Assembly (NCBI RefSeq): GCF_047730175.1
Contig: NZ_CP159833.1
Span: 1,984,001-2,048,000 of the forward strand
Direction: 5' to 3'
DNA: 64,000 nucleotides
DNA from: Marifrigoribacter sp047730175
Lineage (GTDB): Bacteria; Bacteroidota; Bacteroidia; Flavobacteriales; Flavobacteriaceae
Shown here: positions 25,915 to 34,406 of the stretch, piece by piece
How the letters are laid out: every line of letters begins with the position of its first letter
Position numbering within the stretch: position 1 is the first letter of the stretch
Notes under the pieces: model-generated
Told to the model about the DNA's origin: nothing
Databases searched by the model: none
The model's input: only the letters and a program-made list of their open reading frames with translations
Made by a program: the position numbers and the translations under genes

Positions 25915-27378
25915 TTATTTGAGTTGTTTGTTAATTAAACCTGCTACTAGTTTTCCTGAAATAAGTGCAGGAGGAACCCCTCGACCAGGGACACTTAATT
26001 GCCCTGTAAAATATAAATTTTCAACCTTTTTACTTTTTAATTTTGGACGTAAAAAAGCAGTTTGTTTTAATGTATTAGCTAAGCCGTACGCATTTCCTTT
26101 ATATGAATTGTAATCAGTTTTAAAATCATTGATAGAATATGATTCTTTAAATAGAATATTACTTCTAACTTCTTGTTGGGTAATTTTTTCGAAGCGACTC
26201 ATCATTTTTTCAAAATATTCTTCTCTCACTTCAGGCATATCATCTAAACCAGGAGCAATAGGAATTAAAAATATACCGCTCTCATTACCTTTTGGTGCTA
26301 TTTCTGAATCTGTTATTGATGGAAAGCTAGCATAAAATAAGGGGTCATTTGGCCATTTAGGTGTATCATAGATTTCTTTAGAGTGTTGCTCAAAATCTAC
26401 ATCAAAAAATAGCGTATGATGATTCACATTTTTTAGCTTTTTATCAAACCCTACATAAAACATAAGAGCTGAAGGAGCAAAAGTTTTTTTATTCCAATAC
26501 GCTTCAGAATATTGTCTATTCTCTTTACTTAATAATGTTTCAGTGTGATGATAATCAGCTCCACTTACTATAATATCAGTATCAATTATTTCTGAATTTA
26601 TAATTAAAGCAGATGCTTTTCCTTTTTCTACAATAATTTTTTCAATTACTTGGTTTGTTTTAATGGTAACTCCTAGTTCTTCAACTAAGTTTTTCATACC
26701 ATTTATAACACTATACATTCCATTTTTAGGGTGAAAAGTACCTAATCCAAAATCTGCGTAATTCATAAAACTATAAAAGGCCGGTGTGTTTGATGGTTTT
26801 GCACCAAGAAATAATACAGGAAATTCTAATATTGATATTAATCTTGGGTTCGTAAATTCCTTTCGAACTTCTTTGCTTATGGTACTAAAGAATTGCCCAA
26901 TCTTTTTAATAGTAATAGGAGTGACAAGTTCCAAAGCTGAAACTCCAGGCCTATATACTAAATCTTTAATGGCAATGTTGTAATTATCAAGGGCTTCCTC
27001 CATAAATTTTTTAAGCTTTATGGAGCTTCCCTCTTCCTCTTTTTCAAAGGTTTTATAAATTTTCTCTAAAGTATCCTCTATAGTTATAAAATCATTTTCA
27101 CCAAAATATACGCTATAGGCTGGATTTAGTTTTATTAATTCATAATAGGATTCACATTTTTTATTGAAATCAGCAAAAAATCGCTCAAAAACGTCTGGCA
27201 TCCAATACCAAGTTGGTCCCATATCGAATTTAAAACCATCTCTTTCATATTGTCTGGCACGACCACCTATTGTTTTATTTTTTTCATATATAGTTACAGA
27301 GTGACCATCTTTTGCTAGGTATGCAGCAGCGGATAATGAGGAGAATCCTGATCCAATTATGGATATGTTTTTTTTCAT
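25915..27378 (-). CDS. crtI: Phytoene desaturase
   Basis: This FAD enzyme desaturates phytoene to lycopene. From the ATG at 27378 (MKKNISIIGSG) it is 487 residues; the ATG at 27411 would add 11 residues before the FAD-binding start and is less likely. The dinucleotide fold GSGFSSLSAAAYLA, the YEKN(K)..GGRA motif, and the CrtI C-terminal signature (NLYFTGQLSVPGRGVPPALISGKLVAGLI) are all present. Confidence 0.93.
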   Translation of the reverse strand: MKKNISIIGSGFSSLSAAAYLAKDGHSVTIYEKNKTIGGRARQYERDGFKFDMGPTWYWMPDVFERFFADFNKKCESYYELIKLNPAYSVYFGENDFITIEDTLEKIYKTFEKEEEGSSIKLKKFMEEALDNYNIAIKDLVYRPGVSALELVTPITIKKIGQFFSTISKEVRKEFTNPRLISILEFPVLFLGAKPSNTPAFYSFMNYADFGLGTFHPKNGMYSVINGMKNLVEELGVTIKTNQVIEKIIVEKGKASALIINSEIIDTDIIVSGADYHHTETLLSKENRQYSEAYWNKKTFAPSALMFYVGFDKKLKNVNHHTLFFDVDFEQHSKEIYDTPKWPNDPLFYASFPSITDSEIAPKGNESGIFLIPIAPGLDDMPEVREEYFEKMMSRFEKITQQEVRSNILFKESYSINDFKTDYNSYKGNAYGLANTLKQTAFLRPKLKSKKVENLYFTGQLSVPGRGVPPALISGKLVAGLINKQLK

Positions 27379-27415
27379 ATTGCTTAACAAATATACAAAA
27401 AGATTAAACAAAAAG

Positions 27416-28339
27416 TTATTTAATCAATATATTATTATTTTTTAGATTTTCTATTTTATGAATTAAATCTTGTAGGCTTAAAATAAATTGAACATTAACC
27501 TTTGTTTTAGGAACTATAGCATTTTGAATTTTACTTCCTAACACCCATAAATCTGAAGAAGAGAATTTATGAATTTCATTTTCAAATCTATCTATATATT
27601 CAGTAACACTTTCTTTATCTGGTTTTACAGTAAAATAAGATATAAAAGTCATTCTACTATGATGCTTTATAATATATTTTAAACTGTTTAAAGGAATATT
27701 TGTGCCTAAGTAGATTGTTTTAAAACCTGCACTTAGTAGTTCGTAATTAGCATATAATAATCCAATTTCATGAATTTCTTCATAGGGAAGATATAAAGTG
27801 AAAACTTGAGGTTCATTTTTTTTGTCATCCTGAACTTTTTCAGTTTCAACAATTATTTTTTGTTTTATTAATTCTGAAATAAAACGTTCATGCGAAGGAT
27901 CTAATGTCCCTGTATGCCATAAGGTGCCAACCTCATTAAGTAAAGGTAGAAATATATCAAAAAATACTTCTCGAAAAGATTTGTATTCTAATAAGTCACG
28001 ATAGGTTTTAGAAAAAAGCTGATAATCAAAATCGAACATTGCAGTTTTAAATAATTTGATTGCATGTTCTTCTTTTTTATTTTCAGACTGTTCTTGTATT
28101 ATTTTAAGCACATTATCTTCAGATAGCTCAGCTATTTTTGAAATTTTAAAACCAGCATTATATAAAAATGTTACGTTAAGTAATTTCTTAAGGTTTTCTA
28201 AATCGTAACTCCTTATATTAGTGTCAGATCTAGAAGGTTCTAGAAGATTGTACCTTTTTTCCCAAATTCTAATAGTATGTGCTTTAACACCACTTAGGTT
28301 TTCTAAGTCTTTAATACTAAACTGAGTTTTAACATTCAT
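27416..28339 (-). CDS. MerR-family regulator with cobalamin-binding-like domain (CarH/LitR type)
   Basis: A 307-residue regulator heading the carotenoid operon. The N-terminal MerR helix-turn-helix (IKDLENLSGVKAHTIRIWEKRY) is followed by a helical domain and a Rossmann-like B12-binding domain. The cap has W-HTGTLDPS-H-E (the CarH pattern is W-x9-E-H; here Glu is kept and the following His is Arg). The lower-ligand motif E-I-H-E-I-G fits ExHxxG. The later SxL and GG positions are S-Y-F and G-S. B12 binding, and thus light sensing as in CarH, is possible but uncertain. Likely operator: the palindrome at 28346-28362. Confidence 0.85.
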   Translation of the reverse strand: MNVKTQFSIKDLENLSGVKAHTIRIWEKRYNLLEPSRSDTNIRSYDLENLKKLLNVTFLYNAGFKISKIAELSEDNVLKIIQEQSENKKEEHAIKLFKTAMFDFDYQLFSKTYRDLLEYKSFREVFFDIFLPLLNEVGTLWHTGTLDPSHERFISELIKQKIIVETEKVQDDKKNEPQVFTLYLPYEEIHEIGLLYANYELLSAGFKTIYLGTNIPLNSLKYIIKHHSRMTFISYFTVKPDKESVTEYIDRFENEIHKFSSSDLWVLGSKIQNAIVPKTKVNVQFILSLQDLIHKIENLKNNNILIK

Positions 28340-28345
28340 ACCTTA

Positions 28346-28362
28346 CTTTATTTAAAATAAAG
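28346..28362. promoter_or_regulatory. Perfect palindrome in front of merR (candidate operator)
   Basis: CTTTATTTaAAATAAAG is an exact 8-bp inverted repeat around one base, 6 bases upstream of the merR ATG. On the minus strand, a possible promoter (TTG, 21 bases, ATAATTTG) lies just upstream at about 28367-28400. A MerR dimer binding here would control its own gene and the crt operon. AT-richness makes chance possible. Confidence 0.45.
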
Positions 28363-28434
28363 TGGCAAATTATTAAAAATTTTGGATAAAACTACAATAA
28401 TGTTTAATAAATATCAAAAATATATAAACAAAAA

Positions 28435-29205
28435 TTATCTTCCACCTTTTGCCTGAAGATCAGCTATGCATAAAGGATCGAATCCAGGAACCGAAGTTTT
28501 TCCACGTAAACTTCTGAAATCAGTACTTTCAAAAAACATAAGACAATCTTCAACAACACAATGATTTGGATGCGCAGAATCTTCATGATTTTCAGGATGA
28601 ATATCATCATCTAATAAATCGACTAAGCCTAAAATATGCCCAAATTCATGTTGTGTTGTTGTAGCTTCAAGAACTAAAAGATCACTTCCTTGATTATTAA
28701 CTAAGTCTAATAAGGTTTTTTCAAAAACAACAATTGAAGTATTTCTATAAGCAGTTCCTAAGGTAACAGAAGAGCTTGTATCATTGCTTGAGTTACCATT
28801 GGCAAAATAAATATATACAGCTATGTTATCGCCCGATGTATACTGAGTTCTATGGGTAGTTTCTAAGTTTTTAATCTCATCAAGTGTTAATGATGAATCT
28901 AAAGGACTGCTTATCTCTGTTTCAATAAAATTAACCCCGCCTGGTTTATTTAAACGCTCATTTAATAAAGTTCTAAATAACGTTAAAGTTTCATCTTTTG
29001 GCTTAAAACCACTAGCATATGCAAACTCAACTGTTATAGTTGAATAAATATCATTAGATAAAAGATCTTCAGCAGAGGCACCTAATACTTTTAGGTTTTC
29101 GGCAAAAGGGTTATTTGCGGAATCACCAGAATCATCACTTTTACATGAAAAAATAAAAACAAAAAGGGTACATGCAAGAATTAATTTTAAAGAGATATTT
29201 TTCAT
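28435..29205 (-). CDS. Zinc metalloprotease lipoprotein (metzincin type)
   Basis: A 256-residue lipoprotein from the ATG at 29205 (MKNISLKLILACTLFVFIFSCKSD). The catalytic HEFGHILGLVD fits the metzincin consensus HExxHxxGxxD. A later Met-containing turn (CLMFFES) could be the Met-turn. Such small secreted zinc proteases are common in Flavobacteriaceae, and the substrate is unknown. It is separate from the crt operon (about 95-base gap). Confidence 0.75.
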   Translation of the reverse strand: MKNISLKLILACTLFVFIFSCKSDDSGDSANNPFAENLKVLGASAEDLLSNDIYSTITVEFAYASGFKPKDETLTLFRTLLNERLNKPGGVNFIETEISSPLDSSLTLDEIKNLETTHRTQYTSGDNIAVYIYFANGNSSNDTSSSVTLGTAYRNTSIVVFEKTLLDLVNNQGSDLLVLEATTTQHEFGHILGLVDLLDDDIHPENHEDSAHPNHCVVEDCLMFFESTDFRSLRGKTSVPGFDPLCIADLQAKGGR

Positions 29206-29269
29206 TTTATAAATTTTTAACAAACATAAACTTTAATTTTCAAACTATAAATAAGTAGACTTAAAAAAC

Positions 29270-29980
29270 TTAGTCAAAAAGGGTAAGTCGCGCTAAATAA
29301 TCGAAATTATCTCCTTCTTTAATTATGTTGAAATCAAATTCACTAGCCAAACAGGCATTTTCAAAAAGAGTAGGATCTAAATATAACCAATCGAATGATT
29401 CACTCTTTATACCTTTATAAGTCATGGTAAACTCTAACTCTCCATAATATCGATCCCCTGGAACAATAATACCACCATCTTCTCCTCCTGTATCATACAT
29501 ATAACGTAAGTCACTCGAATCTATTAAAATTTGCCCCTTTGGTTTTAATAATGTTTTTAACTTTTTAAGGTATTCGGCAATATGAATCAGTTTTTTAAAA
29601 ATTCCAGTTCCATTCATGAGCAATAAAATAGTATCGAATTTTTCGTCTTCTAAAGAAAGTAACTCTATAGTTCTCACGTCTTTTAAACCACGCTCTTTAC
29701 AAACAGTAACCGCTCCTTCAGAAACATCTATTGCAGTGACTTCATGGCCTTTTTCCTGAAGAAATAAAGAGTGAATGCCAGCGCCACATCCTACGTCTAA
29801 TACTTTTCCTTTAGTTTCATTTAAAGCTTTTTTTTCAATTGCATTCATTTCAGAATAACTTCTAAAAAGATAACTCAGCGGCATTTCATCTTCTTCACTA
29901 ATGTTAGTTTCAGTAATAATATCTTCAGAATAGTTTCCGTTATGATAATCTAATAAAGCTTTACCTAATATATCTTTCAT
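29270..29980 (-). CDS. Class I SAM-dependent methyltransferase
   Basis: A 236-residue methyltransferase with motif I VLDVGCGAGIHSLFL, the acidic end of beta-2 (VTAIDVSEGAV) and FDTILLLMNGTGIF as motif IV. The C-terminal half (GGEDGGIIVPGDRYYGELEFTMTYKG) is characteristic of one uncharacterised Bacteroidota group. Its ATG overlaps the stop of a 29-codon upstream frame (ATGA). Confidence 0.8.
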   Translation of the reverse strand: MKDILGKALLDYHNGNYSEDIITETNISEEDEMPLSYLFRSYSEMNAIEKKALNETKGKVLDVGCGAGIHSLFLQEKGHEVTAIDVSEGAVTVCKERGLKDVRTIELLSLEDEKFDTILLLMNGTGIFKKLIHIAEYLKKLKTLLKPKGQILIDSSDLRYMYDTGGEDGGIIVPGDRYYGELEFTMTYKGIKSESFDWLYLDPTLFENACLASEFDFNIIKEGDNFDYLARLTLFD

Positions 29981-30066
29981 CTGCTTATATACATTTCATT
30001 AATTAGGTCCGTTGGAACGTCTTCATGTATTTCTATTTGTTTTAAATGTAAATCTATCCGTTTCAT
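29977..30066 (-). CDS. Possible 29-residue peptide coupled to the methyltransferase
   Basis: This is a short open frame, MKRIDLHLKQIEIHEDVPTD and nine more residues, whose TGA overlaps the methyltransferase ATG. The composition looks protein-like and the ATGA overlap favours translational coupling. It could be a leader peptide, a tiny protein, or the decayed start of a once longer gene. Support is limited to coding appearance and position. Confidence 0.3.
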   Translation of the reverse strand: MKRIDLHLKQIEIHEDVPTDLINEMYISR

Positions 30067-30076
30067 TAAATTGAAT

Positions 30077-30084
30077 TACTTTTG
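30077..30084 (+). promoter_or_regulatory. -7 box almost touching the YkgJ gene start
   Basis: TACTTTTG fits the Bacteroidota -7 consensus and ends 4 bases before the ATG at 30089. With usual spacing, transcription would begin at or within the start codon pair (ATGATG). No TTG at normal -33 distance was found. Confidence 0.4.
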
Positions 30085-30088
30085 AGGC

Positions 30089-30640
30089 ATGATGGAAAAA
30101 ATACTCAATCAGCTTCCTAAAAAGGCCAAAGATAAACATAAGGAGAACAAAAAGTTTTTTGTTAAACTAAAAAATAAGCCTCCTAGACATTTGGATACCT
30201 TAATGGAGGAGTTACATGATGCCGAATTTGAAAAAACAGATTGCCTTACCTGTGGAAATTGTTGTAAAACAACTCCTGCTTGGGTAACCGACAAAGATGT
30301 TACTCGAATCGCGAAGCATTTAAAAATGAAAGAGCAAAAATTTATTGAAACCTATCTTGAAATAGATGATGACAATGAGTTTATTTTAAAAACGGTGCCC
30401 TGTATTTTTTTAGGACATGACAATGAATGTGGTATTTATGATGTTAGACCTAAAGCATGCCAAGAATTTCCGCACACCAGGCGAAAAAAGTTTTATAAGA
30501 TTTCGGAAACAAATCTACAAAATGTTGCGATTTGTCCTGCTGCATTTAATATCGTTGAAGAAATGAAAAAACGATTGCCTGTTCAATATTCAGGTGGAGG
30601 TTGGAAAGCGCCAGAAAAATTTAGAAGAGGTGGTGGATGA
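30089..30640 (+). CDS. YkgJ family cysteine-cluster protein
   Basis: A 183-residue soluble protein with the YkgJ/Fe-S-cluster-like Cys pattern C-L-T-C-G-N-C-C (about residues 52-59), CIFLGHDNECGIYDVRPKACQEFP and a final CPAA. The family probably binds zinc or an Fe-S cluster; its reaction is not known. The N-terminal 45 residues are Lys-rich. Two adjacent ATGs could serve as start. Confidence 0.85.
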   Translation: MMEKILNQLPKKAKDKHKENKKFFVKLKNKPPRHLDTLMEELHDAEFEKTDCLTCGNCCKTTPAWVTDKDVTRIAKHLKMKEQKFIETYLEIDDDNEFILKTVPCIFLGHDNECGIYDVRPKACQEFPHTRRKKFYKISETNLQNVAICPAAFNIVEEMKKRLPVQYSGGGWKAPEKFRRGGG

Positions 30641-30680
30641 TTAAAGAGGGCAAAATTTCATCAAGTCATTTTACCTATTT

Positions 30681-31913
30681 TTATTTATATAAAAGATAGA
30701 GACTACGCATTCGATCGTAATAAGCAAGATCATTTAGCCAAGTTGCTCTAATGTCTCGATACGTATAGCCTTTTTCAATTTGTTCTTGTAGCTTTTTTGT
30801 ACCTGCTAATTTGGTGAAGAATGCATTAAAAAAATCGGGCTTTTTCCCATAAGCTACATAGGCTTCTATGAGCCACTCAAGGTTCAATGTATTATATTTT
30901 CTTGATTCTCTTAAATCTAAACCATAACATAACTCTCCTTTAAATTTAGGATATTTTGCTCCTTCATTGGCTTGCGGAGTAAAAGTAAATGGGAAGTATT
31001 TTTGAGGTAATTGAGGTGCTCCAAAAATCTGAAACTGCATTCCTGTTCCTCTTCCAGCACTAACAATGGTCCCTTCAAAAAAGCAAAGACTTGGATATAA
31101 GCTTATGGAAATATCATTTGGTAAATTAGGAGAGGGTTTTATAGGCAATGAGTATTCAGTGGTATGACTGTAATTTTTCATTTCAATCACAGTAACATTA
31201 CATTTTAAACTATTGTTTAACCATCCTTGGCCGTTAATCATTTGAGCATATTCACCTATGGTCATTCCATGAACCACTGGTACAGGATGCATCCCTATAA
31301 AACTTGTATGTTCTTTTTCTAAAATTGGACCATCGATATAATGCCCATTTGGATTGGGACGATCTAGCACAATCAAAGGAATGTTGGCTTCTGCACAAGC
31401 TTCCATCATATAATGTAATGTCGAAATATAGGTGTAAAATCGAGCGCCTACATCTTGAATATCAAAAATCATAATATCAATTCCTTCTAAATGTTTGGGT
31501 GAAGGCTTTTTATTTTTTCCGTACAATGAAAGAATTGGCAATCCTGTTTTCGTGTCAATACCATCTTTAACAACTTCACCTGCATCTGCTTTTCCACGGA
31601 ATCCATGTTCGGGCGCAAATACTTTTAGTAGTGAAACTTGTTCCTCCATTAAAAAATCAACGAGATGGATTTTTTTTTCTGAAAGCATTGAAGTCTGATT
31701 TGCTACAATACCCACTTTTTTGTTTTTTAACAGCGGAAGATATAGTTCTGAAAGATCAGCACCAACTCTTATGGTTGCATCATCAATAATTGAATCTTGT
31801 TTTTTCTGAATGATAGTATCTTGATTTTTTGCTTTTGTTTCTGAGCTAGAACCACAGGAAAAAGCCATAAAAAGAAATAATAAAAATGTACTTTTGAAAA
31901 AAGGTAATTTCAT
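30681..31913 (-). CDS. namZ: DUF1343/NamZ-type exo-beta-N-acetylmuramidase lipoprotein
   Basis: A 410-residue lipoprotein (lipobox FMAFSCGS) of the DUF1343 family, whose studied member NamZ removes N-acetylmuramic acid from the ends of peptidoglycan fragments. Diagnostic runs are VGIVANQTSM, FAPEHGFRGKADAGE, GLPILSLYGKNKKP, DIMIFDIQDVGARFYTYI, LDRPNPNG and RGTGMQFQIFGAPQL. It likely works in the periplasm in cell-wall recycling. Divergent from the LolC/E-like permease, with a 99-base shared upstream region. Confidence 0.85.
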   Translation of the reverse strand: MKLPFFKSTFLLFLFMAFSCGSSSETKAKNQDTIIQKKQDSIIDDATIRVGADLSELYLPLLKNKKVGIVANQTSMLSEKKIHLVDFLMEEQVSLLKVFAPEHGFRGKADAGEVVKDGIDTKTGLPILSLYGKNKKPSPKHLEGIDIMIFDIQDVGARFYTYISTLHYMMEACAEANIPLIVLDRPNPNGHYIDGPILEKEHTSFIGMHPVPVVHGMTIGEYAQMINGQGWLNNSLKCNVTVIEMKNYSHTTEYSLPIKPSPNLPNDISISLYPSLCFFEGTIVSAGRGTGMQFQIFGAPQLPQKYFPFTFTPQANEGAKYPKFKGELCYGLDLRESRKYNTLNLEWLIEAYVAYGKKPDFFNAFFTKLAGTKKLQEQIEKGYTYRDIRATWLNDLAYYDRMRSLYLLYK

Positions 31914-32012
31914 GTGTCTATTATTATTTTATAAAATAGGTCACATGCTGTTCGCTATTAATTAATTTGTTGGATGTTAAACTTTTTAGCATGCTCGTTT
32001 CATACAGAATAA

Positions 32013-33248
32013 GTGAATTTTGAATATTTCATCGCTAAGCGAATTATTTCTGCTAAAGACTATAAAAGTAGTATATCGGCACCAATAATAAAAATTGCCA
32101 TCACTGCAATTGCTTTAGGGATTATTATGATGTTAATTTCGATCGCGACAGGAATTGGGCTTCAGAAGAAAATAAAAGAAAAAGTATCTGCTTTTAATGG
32201 AGACATCATCATTTCTAATTATGACACAAATTTTTCAATTGATTCACAAATACCTATCTCAAAAGACCAGGATTTTTACCCTAATTTTTCTTCCATAGAA
32301 GAAATTAGACATATTCAAGTAACTGCTTCTAAGGGTGGAATTATAAGAACTGCAACCGATTTTGAAGGCGTCGTAGTAAAGGGTGTTAGTAATGATTATG
32401 ATTGGCAGTATTTTAAAGAATTTTTAGTAGCAGGTACTTTGCCTGACTTTAGTTCAGAACTAAACGAAGACATATTAATCTCTTTTTATTTAGCCAACCG
32501 CTTAGATCTAAAACTAGAAGATAAGGTAGTTACTTATTTTTTAAGAGAGGATAGTAAAAAACCTCCTAGAAGTAGAGGGTTTACTATTAAAGGAATTTAT
32601 AATAGTGGTTTTCAACAATTTGACGAACAATTTGTAATTGCCGATATTCGACATATACAGAGACTTAATAAATGGAACGACAATGAAATCGGTTCATTCG
32701 AACTTTTTATAGATGATTTTTCTGAAATAGATGCCATTGGCAATAAAGTCTACGAAGAAACCAGTAGTTTATTAGATGTACAAACCATAAAAGATAAATA
32801 TTACTCTATTTTTGAATGGGTCGATCTATTCGATTTTAATATTGCTCTAATTATAGGTATTATGATTTTAGTAGCTGGAATTAATATGATTACAGCTTTG
32901 CTAGTATTGATTTTAGAACGTACTCAAATGATTGGAATTCTAAAAGCAGTAGGTGCTAGTGATTGGATGGTGCGAAAAATATTTTTGTATAATGCAATGT
33001 ATCTTATCGTTGTGGGTCTTTTTTGGGGAAATGTTATAGGAATCGGATTGCTATTAGCACAAAAATACCTTAAGCTGTTTCCTTTAGATCCAAATTCTTA
33101 TTATGTTAGTGAAGCTCCTGTTTATTTAGATCTTGGCTATATATTAACTCTTAATGTAGGCACATTTATTTTGTGTTTATTGATGTTATTAATTCCTTCT
33201 TATATAATTTCAAAAATTTCTCCTGTCAAAGCGATTCGTTATGAATAG
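32013..33248 (+). CDS. LolC/LolE-like ABC transporter permease
   Basis: A 411-residue inner-membrane permease of the MacB/FtsX fold with a GTG start (AAGTGAATTTTGAATATTTC). One helix near 27-50, a large periplasmic domain (~60-265) with the family stretch GIYNSGFQQFDEQFVI, then three helices. The segment LVLILERTQMIGILKAVGASDWMVRKIFLYNAMYL is the coupling-helix region. It probably moves lipoproteins toward the outer membrane. No ATPase gene is adjacent. Confidence 0.85.
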   Translation: MNFEYFIAKRIISAKDYKSSISAPIIKIAITAIALGIIMMLISIATGIGLQKKIKEKVSAFNGDIIISNYDTNFSIDSQIPISKDQDFYPNFSSIEEIRHIQVTASKGGIIRTATDFEGVVVKGVSNDYDWQYFKEFLVAGTLPDFSSELNEDILISFYLANRLDLKLEDKVVTYFLREDSKKPPRSRGFTIKGIYNSGFQQFDEQFVIADIRHIQRLNKWNDNEIGSFELFIDDFSEIDAIGNKVYEETSSLLDVQTIKDKYYSIFEWVDLFDFNIALIIGIMILVAGINMITALLVLILERTQMIGILKAVGASDWMVRKIFLYNAMYLIVVGLFWGNVIGIGLLLAQKYLKLFPLDPNSYYVSEAPVYLDLGYILTLNVGTFILCLLMLLIPSYIISKISPVKAIRYE

Positions 33249-33273
33249 TAGTTACTAAGTCAATCCAGTTTTA

Positions 33274-33281
33274 TATTTTTG
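33274..33281 (+). promoter_or_regulatory. -7 box of the cysteine synthase gene
   Basis: TATTTTTG fits the Bacteroidota -7 consensus and ends 19 bases before the ATG. No clear TTG was found at -33. Confidence 0.4.
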
Positions 33282-33300
33282 CACCGCATTAATAATCACT

Positions 33301-34281
33301 ATGGACTACGCAAAAAATATCCTTGAAACAATTGGTAATACACCACTTATTAAAGTGAATAAGATTACTGAAGAACTACCTTGTTTAGTGCTTGCTAAAT
33401 ACGAAACTTTTAATCCAGGAAACTCGGTAAAGGATCGTATGGCATTAACGATGATTGAAGATGCAGAAGCAGATGGAAGATTAAAGCCTGGCGGAACTAT
33501 CATTGAAGGTACTTCAGGAAATACGGGTATGGGATTGGCATTAGCTGCGATCGTAAAAGGGTATAAATGTATTTTCGTTTTAGCAGACAAGCAATCAAAA
33601 GAAAAGTGTGATATATTAAAAGCGGTAGGTGCTGAGGTTATTATTTGCCCAACAGCAGTAGAGCCTGATGATCCACGTTCTTATTATTCTGTTTCTAAAC
33701 GATTGGCTAAAGAAACACCTAATAGTTGGTATGTAAATCAGTATGATAACCCGAGCAATGCAAAAGCACATTACCAAAGTACGGGACCTGAAATTTGGAA
33801 ACAAACTGATGGAAAAATTACTCATTTTGTAGTTGGAGTAGGAACAGGGGGAACAATTTCTGGGGTTGGTAATTATTTAAAAGAACAAAATCCAAATATT
33901 AAAATTTGGGGAATTGATACCTACGGAAGTGTATTTAAAAAATACCATGAAACAGGAATCTTTGATGAAAAAGAAATATACCCTTATGTAACTGAAGGGA
34001 TAGGTGAAGATATCTTACCAAAAAATGTTGATTTCAGCATAATAGATGGTTTTACCAAAGTAACCGATAAAGATGGAGCGGTGTATACGCAACGTTTAGC
34101 CAAAGAGGAAGGTATGTTTTTGGGTAATTCTGCAGGATCTGCTATAAAAGGAGTGTTGCAATTAAAAGAGCATTTTACAAAAGACGATGTGGTAGTGGTA
34201 TTATTCCATGACCACGGAAGTCGTTATGTGGGTAAAATGTTTAATGATGAATGGATGCGTAAACAAGGATATATAGATTAG
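33301..34281 (+). CDS. PLP-dependent cysteine synthase family protein
   Basis: A 326-residue beta-family PLP enzyme, cysteine synthase or cystathionine beta-synthase-like. The PLP Lys is in NPGNSVKDRMA, the substrate loop in GTSGNTGMGLA, and the phosphate-binding loop in VGTGGTISGVGNYL. The later segment DHGSRYVGKMFNDEWM resembles the catalytic domain of cystathionine beta-synthases without their CBS domains. It would make cysteine from O-acetylserine and sulfide, or cystathionine from serine and homocysteine. Confidence 0.85.
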   Translation: MDYAKNILETIGNTPLIKVNKITEELPCLVLAKYETFNPGNSVKDRMALTMIEDAEADGRLKPGGTIIEGTSGNTGMGLALAAIVKGYKCIFVLADKQSKEKCDILKAVGAEVIICPTAVEPDDPRSYYSVSKRLAKETPNSWYVNQYDNPSNAKAHYQSTGPEIWKQTDGKITHFVVGVGTGGTISGVGNYLKEQNPNIKIWGIDTYGSVFKKYHETGIFDEKEIYPYVTEGIGEDILPKNVDFSIIDGFTKVTDKDGAVYTQRLAKEEGMFLGNSAGSAIKGVLQLKEHFTKDDVVVVLFHDHGSRYVGKMFNDEWMRKQGYID

Positions 34282-34285
34282 TACA

Positions 34286-34305
34286 ATTCCTGCGGAGGCA
34301 GGAAT
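34286..34305. repeat. REP-like hairpin
   Basis: ATTCCTGC-GGAG-GCAGGAAT is a perfect 8-bp stem with a tetraloop. A close relative (CCTGTGAAGGCAGG core) occurs at 46557-46574 after a tRNA gene. It probably belongs to a dispersed short palindromic repeat family and could also end transcription of the cysteine synthase gene. Confidence 0.5.
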
Positions 34306-34406
34306 CTCATAATACGAAATAAAGATTCATTTTTTATCTTCATAGATTTTTTTAAAACCTCTAAATCATATAAATAAGTTGAGAGCTATTTCAACCTCCA
34401 CTAGAT

